The notes below the pieces were generated by a model. That model worked only from the letters and a program-made list of their open reading frames with translations, had not been told where the DNA came from and did not search any database. This document shows positions 59,206 to 64,000 of a DNA stretch of 64,000 nt, one piece after another (position 1 is the first letter of the stretch; each line of letters begins with the position of its first letter). Origin of the DNA: Chlorokybus atmophyticus (Eukaryota > Streptophyta > Chlorokybophyceae > Chlorokybales > Chlorokybaceae); contig RHPI01003642.1 of the NCBI GenBank assembly GCA_009103225.1, positions 1,249,566 to 1,313,565 on the forward strand, in the 5' to 3' direction. The position numbers were made by a program, and so were the translations under genes.

Positions 59206-59958
59206 GTGGCTGCTCAGCATCGTTTAGAGAGACAGCCGGTGCGGCACGAGCTGCCTAAGCTTAAAGCACCGACGCGCAGACGCTTTGAGGGCCCGACTCG
59301 TACTGCAAAAGAGTTGATCGCCCTACAATGCGCCCAAGACGCGCTGCATCACCGCATGCGGCATGCCTCGAGGTGGGTGACGAAAGTATGCAATAAGTGG
59401 GAGCAACCGCGGAGAGTGCGGTCTAAACTGGCCTCTGGGGATTGGCCGTGGTTGGAACCCATACACGATATGGCCATCCATAGTTCGGCGTTGCCCCTCG
59501 CCCTCGATATGATGGTGTTGTTGCTGCCGCAGCAACCCGGCAATGTGCAAGAGCTATCCGCGGAGCAGAACTGCGACCTGCTGCAGCAGATATACCTGTC
59601 AATGTCGACTAATGCGGGTCGAGATGTGTGCCACTACTTGAGCAAACATACTGGGTGGCAAGTAAAACCATACGAGCTGTACTTGGCATGCTTTGGCTGG
59701 CAGTGGCTGTATGTCATACGGCACGTCGAGCTGATTCTGTGAAAACTCGAAAAAAATGGCGATGCGGGGGAGTACACGAGTGACGACAGCCATGTCGAGG
59801 GCCTAGATGACCGCATGCTGGACGAGTCCACTAAGACCAGCAGGTGGTGTATGGCGGCAGATGGGCGTCAGGTGATCGAGCAGGCAGTGGAGCGATATGC
59901 TGCGCCATTCAGATGGGAGTCGCTACGCCTGCAACGCGATGATAGAGTTTGGTGGTAG
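59206..59958 (+). pseudogene. Unrecognised protein, interrupted by one TGA
   Basis: The frame runs 178 codons to TGA at 59740, then stays open in the same frame to TAG at about 59958 (KNGDAGEYTSDDSHVEGLDD, FRWESLRLQRDDRVWW). Mostly helical, with Trp-rich segments (WVTKVCNKWEQPRR, YELYLACFGWQWLYVI). No family recognised. It lies between the OTU-like and methyltransferase relics with the same orientation. Confidence 0.4.
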
Positions 59959-60705
59959 AGGCAGCTTGCACACCCGCGTGCACCATGTGTGCTGATTTGT
60001 CACATTGAAGAGCCCCCCCCCCCCNCCCCCCCAACGGATGGGGAGACGCCCGGTTGCAAGAAAGCGATGTGCCATGTCTGCATCATAGCACATCGAAAGA
60101 CCGTGGCAAATATATAAAAGAATCTACAAACGTGTCCCTTTTGCAACCAACCTCACCCGTTTTGGTCGCCACGCCTGATGCAAGACGCCAACGTGTCGGC
60201 GGTGATTTGGCCCGCGCCTTGATGACAATTGTGCATGTATTGTAGTTTTGTGTTGGCTTCCTGTGAACCATGTAGGTACATGTATAGTTGCAGCATGGTG
60301 CATGGTGCACCCGAGATCTGCTGTTGTGAGAAGCATTGGCTGTACATGTGCATGATGACTGCCCGGCGCATGAGTCAGTGCATGGCTTGCATACCTCGCT
60401 GGTTCATAGCGTGATTGACAGCAACAAACTCGGACAGCGCTCTGGGTTCCTTGGAATGACAGCACGGTATTATTCTACGATCGTGGTAGTATGCGAGTAT
60501 CCTTGTACTGTAGTACCATTAGCTGATGGAGTACCATTCATGTTGATGGAGTACCATGCATGGGTTTGCAATAGCGTTCATGGTACAATCGTGCTTCACT
60601 TGCAGTTTAACCCATTTCGGGTTCGTAAGCTGGCAACCCCAAATTGATCCCCATACCCTAAAGTCTCGCTGAGTTTGTGGGCAGCCGTGCCGATTCCTAT
60701 TTTGC

Positions 60706-61230
60706 ATGATGGCGGTGGCAGCAGTTGAATCCCACTCACCTAGGAGACCATGCTTGGTGTGCCCACAATGCAATGCGTACGTATGTGCCAATGGCCATAG
60801 GCAGCAAATGCGAGCACACTTGACCGAATGCCAACAAGTGCAGACAGTGTGCCACGGTTTTAGTGCTGCTTGCTGGCATTACACCACACACAATGTCGAC
60901 GTGTTTAGCTGCCGCCTCGGCCAAGTGCTGTGCAAGGAACCCGAGTTTTTCCATTGCGTGCAGTGCGTGTGCGAATCGTGTTCGCGCTCATGTTTCGCGT
61001 GGCGAGGGGAACCCATGCGCTTCTTCACATGGACAACACCGGGACATGTGGTTGGTGGACAGGTGGTGGATGCTGTGGAGGTAGTTTGGCAGAGTGGACC
61101 GCGACGTATCTCTGCATGTTATGTTGTTATGTTGGCGTATGCTTATCTCATGCATGTTGAAGCTGTTGTCGCATTCAGAGCAGTCTTCCACGGTGTGGGC
61201 GTGGGCAGTTCCATCCCCTGGCCGCTGTAG
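60706..61230 (+). CDS. Cys-rich putative zinc-binding protein, unrecognised
   Basis: 174 codons. The N-terminus CLVCPQCNAYVCANGHRQQM RAHLTEC has a C2H2/C2C2-like arrangement. The second cluster is FHCVQCVCESCSRSCF. The C-terminal third is hydrophobic. It may be the N-terminal part of the downstream Tudor-methyltransferase protein, since both read on the plus strand without an obvious boundary. Confidence 0.4.
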   Translation: MMAVAAVESHSPRRPCLVCPQCNAYVCANGHRQQMRAHLTECQQVQTVCHGFSAACWHYTTHNVDVFSCRLGQVLCKEPEFFHCVQCVCESCSRSCFAWRGEPMRFFTWTTPGHVVGGQVVDAVEVVWQSGPRRISACYVVMLAYAYLMHVEAVVAFRAVFHGVGVGSSIPWPL

Positions 61231-61299
61231 AGGAGGCAGACCATCGACCGTTAGTCAGCGCACCGCATCGGCTGCCTGCAGAATGCAGTTAAGTTGGGA

Positions 61300-62398
61300 T
61301 GCGAGCAGCTGATCGGTGTGAGTGTCATGGTGCATTGGCCGCTGGATGGGTAATGGTATGCGGGCGTTGTGGAATCATTAAATCAAGTGTAAGGTCCGCA
61401 TTGCTTCGTGGCGTGCGAGATTGAGGACGCATCATTTATGCATGGTGCAATGGAAATTGTCTTGCAGGGCAGCACCGTATAGTATTCGATGACGGTGATC
61501 GACCACAAACCATCAACTTAAAAGGGCACAACGTATTCGCGTACACATCAGTTGACGGGGCACGCCATGTTCTGCGCGCCGGAGGGGAGAACGTCAGTCG
61601 CAAAGTAAGCCCGGACGGCATTATTGTTAGTCCTTGGCCAGCACCACGGCCAGCCTTGACCACATACACGCCATTTGACAACAATCTTGGACGCACACGC
61701 AGACCAAGGGCACTTGACCTATGTTGCGGCGGTGGCGGTGCTTGTGTCGATCTATACCACGCAGGCTTTGACATGACCGAGATGGATATAAGTCCCTCCT
61801 CTGAGTACCCGCTGCCCTTCATACGTATGAATGTATACACCGCGATGTGTGCACCCTGAGTGCAGGAGAGCTGAGCGAATACGAGCTCATCTAGGCCAGT
61901 CCACCATGCCAGGCCTATTCAGGTGCTATCCCGGCACCTGAACGGGCGGCACATGGCACATCCTGGAGACACCAGGATATGATACCGCTCATCGGACATC
62001 TGCTGCTTGCAAGCCAGGTCAAGTTTGTGATTGAGAATGTGCCAGGAGCAGCTTCCTCATTCAGACCCAATCTGTCCCTTTGTGGCACGATGTTTGGCCC
62101 ATCAACATTCTGACACCGTCTGCTTGAGACACAGCCAGTGGTAGCTACCCCACCAGCACGCTGCTCGCACGCGGGCAAGGCAGTTGCTATTGCCGCACCT
62201 GTCCGTCAGTGCGAAGAAGACAATCATGACATCAAACGCGCCACAGCAAATGTACCCGGTCTATGGCCTTCCAAGCACCAGGGGCGGCATTGCTGCGTGG
62301 CAAACATTGCTGGGAGTGCCATGGATGACCTCGCCCGTCACCATAACGAATGCAGTTCCTCCCGCAATGGCGGAGTGCATAGGGCGTCTCATGCTTGA
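61300..62398 (+). pseudogene. Tudor-like plus cytosine-5 DNA methyltransferase relic
   Basis: N-terminal Tudor-like strands: IGVSVMVHWPLDG, a TAA, then WYAGVVESLNQ, and after a likely intron RIVFDDGDRPQTINLKGHNV. Then methyltransferase motif I RALDLCCGGGGACVDLYHAG (about 61713-61770, AdoMet site), MDISP, motif IV ASPPCQAYS (about 61895-61920, catalytic Cys), motif VI KFVIENVPGA (about 62023-62052), and LCGTMFGPSTF. The C-terminal block YPVYGLPSTRGG, WQTLLGVPWMT and VPPAMAECIGRLML lies in another frame (62250-62395). Motif order and the ENVPGA/LCG.MFG blocks resemble phage- and virus-type C5 methylases. Breaks: frame change after MCAP, TAG directly before ASPPCQ, TGA near the RHR region, and a frame change before YPVYG. 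Confidence 0.72.
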
Positions 62399-62704
62399 AA
62401 CCATAGTAGCACCATACGACTCATTTTGGGTAAAAATACGCTTTAATAATAAAACTAGTATACCAAGCAGCATTTGTCATACCACTCGAATACGGCCTAA
62501 AATACGACTTTTAGGGTTATATATGGTGTTTTATGAGATATTTTCGATTCTAATGACTTTCTACTTGCAAACCCTAATTCCACCGCCTTGGAACGCAACA
62601 GACATTCTCCTGGCGGCGGTCTCCTTGGCGTGGGCGGCGGTGGCAACGGGATTGTCTTACTTGCCCTGCTTCCACAGACGCCTTGCAAGCAAGGTATTCT
62701 CTCA

Positions 62705-63120
62705 CTGTCACACACGCACGCACCCACACAGTTAGTCTACCTCCCTCTCTCTCTACCTCTCTCACACACGCACATACACACGATCAGTCCATCTCTCTCT
62801 CCCTCTCTCCCTCTCACAAACGCACATGATTGCGCGTGTGCATGCAGTCCAGACTGACTGCTCTCCCTCTCTCACTCTCACACACGCACTCATACACAGT
62901 CAGTCTACCTCCCCCTCTCTCTGTCACACATGCACATACAGGCAGTCTATCTCTCTCTCCCTCTCTCACTCTCACAAACGCACACACACAGTTTGTCTCC
63001 CACTCTCTCCCTTTCTCCCTCTCACACACGCACGCACAGTCAGTCTACCTCCCTCTCTCCGTCTCTCCCTCTCACATACGCACATGCACACGCGCATTCA
63101 GTCCGCCTCCCCCTCTCTCT
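62705..63120. repeat. Pyrimidine minisatellite (CTCTCC…CACACGCAC…CAGTCAGT units)
   Basis: About seven imperfect units, each a CTCTCTCCCT run, CACACACGCACATACACA, then CAGTCAGTCTACCTCC. All Ser/Leu- or Arg/Glu-rich frames across it are artefacts. It ends about 25 bases before the hAT frame. Confidence 0.9.
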
Positions 63121-63144
63121 ATTTAATGAGCACTGACGCGCGCA

Positions 63145-64000
63145 ATGTGCAGACGCTGTGTCATGAAGGGTGAGGAGTGGAAGCATGTGCTGGTCATGAG
63201 CACTTCCGCCAAAAACTCGCAAGTTGAATGCTTGTACTGCGAGAAGACCTTCTGGGGAGGAGCCAGCCGCATCCGTGCGCATCTGCTTGGTGACAAGCCA
63301 ACGGTTGGCGTGTCTCCTTGCACGGAGTGCCCGGAGCAGGTCAGCGCTGTCATACGCAGCCTTGAAGATGAGGCCGTGAAGGCTCATACCAAGCGGCGCA
63401 AAGTGAACCAATTAGACGTGCTGTCGCAAGAAGGTTGGTGCTTCATTGTTGCACATGCAAGCAAGAGTTGCCAACACTCAACACACATGCATGCTCATCA
63501 TGCATTGTCACAAGCAGGTGCAGGCACAAGCGCAGCCAGAACCCAGACCCAAACCACTATCCCACAAGGCTTCAACCGAACGAACAAGACTGATGTTGAT
63601 CGCGCCATAGCTCGTTTATTTTATGCTAACGGCATACCTTTCACCGCTATTAGATCACCGTTTTTGAAGGAGGCAGTTGCAGCAATTGCCTCCTTTGGTC
63701 CTAGTTACACTTTGCCTGGCTACAACGCACTGCGCACTACTTTGCTTGAAGAAGAATACAAAGAGTTGGGGGAGCGGTTGAGTTAGCAACCTTACACATC
63801 ACTACATCAGACTTGAAGCATGAGATCACTTATTGGATAGATTGTAATGATAACAAGTGGTGCCAAGAGGTGGAGACCAGCATACTCTCAACACTGCCAA
63901 CCACGGGCTGCACTGTGACTAGTGATGGTTGGACGGATGTGCAGAATCGCCCGTTGCTCAACACTTTGGCGGTGTGCCCCAAAGGTGCTGTGTTTTTGGA
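63145..64000 (+). pseudogene. hAT-type transposase, N-terminal part, runs off window
   Basis: BED-like zinc finger: VECLYCEKTFWGGASRIRAH, then GVSPCTECP (about 63223-63333). After a Gln/Thr linker, a DUF659-type block: DVDRAIARLFYANGIPFTAI, YTLPGYNALRTTLLEEEYKE. In a shifted frame from about 63777, LKHEITYWIDCNDNKWC and LPTTGCTVTSDGWTDVQNRP follow; SDGWTD is the DUF659 signature. A one-base indel near 63775 breaks the frame. The catalytic RNase H-like core and the dimerisation domain lie beyond 64000. hAT elements move by cut and paste with 8-bp duplications. The ends are not visible. Confidence 0.85.

Noticed and set aside
62588-63173. Ser/Thr/Leu-rich frames
   Set aside because: They arise from the pyrimidine minisatellite.

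Overview
This is a nuclear contig from a eukaryotic green alga. The evidence is a complete, intron-rich chlorophyllide a oxygenase gene (46.0-48.1 kb), GT-AG introns of about 50-310 bp, a hydroxyproline-type SPPPP extracellular protein, and a high load of decayed class I and class II transposons. Single N bases at 44786 (end of a CT run) and about 60025 (poly-C) mark a draft assembly. The green lineage is firm; a chlorophyte or prasinophyte is my inference. No rRNA gene, canonical tRNA gene or CRISPR array is visible.

Host genes, left to right: a universal stress protein (205-1393, minus, at the window edge); an RMD1/DUF155 membrane protein (19067-21136, plus, eight exons, 488 codons); a cyclophilin (about 21355-23317, minus); a PAN/Apple-EGF-proline-rich surface protein (about 26122-29110, minus); a decayed second copy of the cyclophilin (about 30190-31460, minus); and chlorophyllide a oxygenase (46035-48107, plus, seven exons, 448 codons). 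The exon models of the oxygenase and DUF155 genes, and of the 3' seven cyclophilin exons, close exactly in frame.

Mobile DNA fills most of the rest. Two pogo/Tigger-type transposons lie head to head (4965-7181 minus; 7766-11221 plus, with terminal inverted repeats and TA duplications). Immediately to the right is a 6.3-kb element (11224-17537) with 19-bp inverted repeats and TA flanks. It encodes an unusual protein with a PIN/FEN-like acidic motif and a tesmin/CXC-like cysteine tail. Both insertions sit in one copy of an LTR-like repeat that itself carries tRNA-type A and B boxes. From 32.4 to 42.9 kb there are decayed Ty3/gypsy elements, solo LTRs and miniature LTR elements. Reverse-transcriptase relics lie at 49.5-50.1 and 52.7-53.2 kb, and a hAT transposase begins at 63.1 kb and runs off the end.

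The 57-62.4 kb interval looks like a decayed large mobile element or virus-like insertion: an OTU-like protease relic, two unrecognised reading frames, and a Tudor-like plus cytosine-5 DNA methyltransferase relic. The strongest candidates for something new are the 6.3-kb transposon, the LTRs with internal RNA polymerase III-type boxes, and the Tudor-methyltransferase/OTU island.
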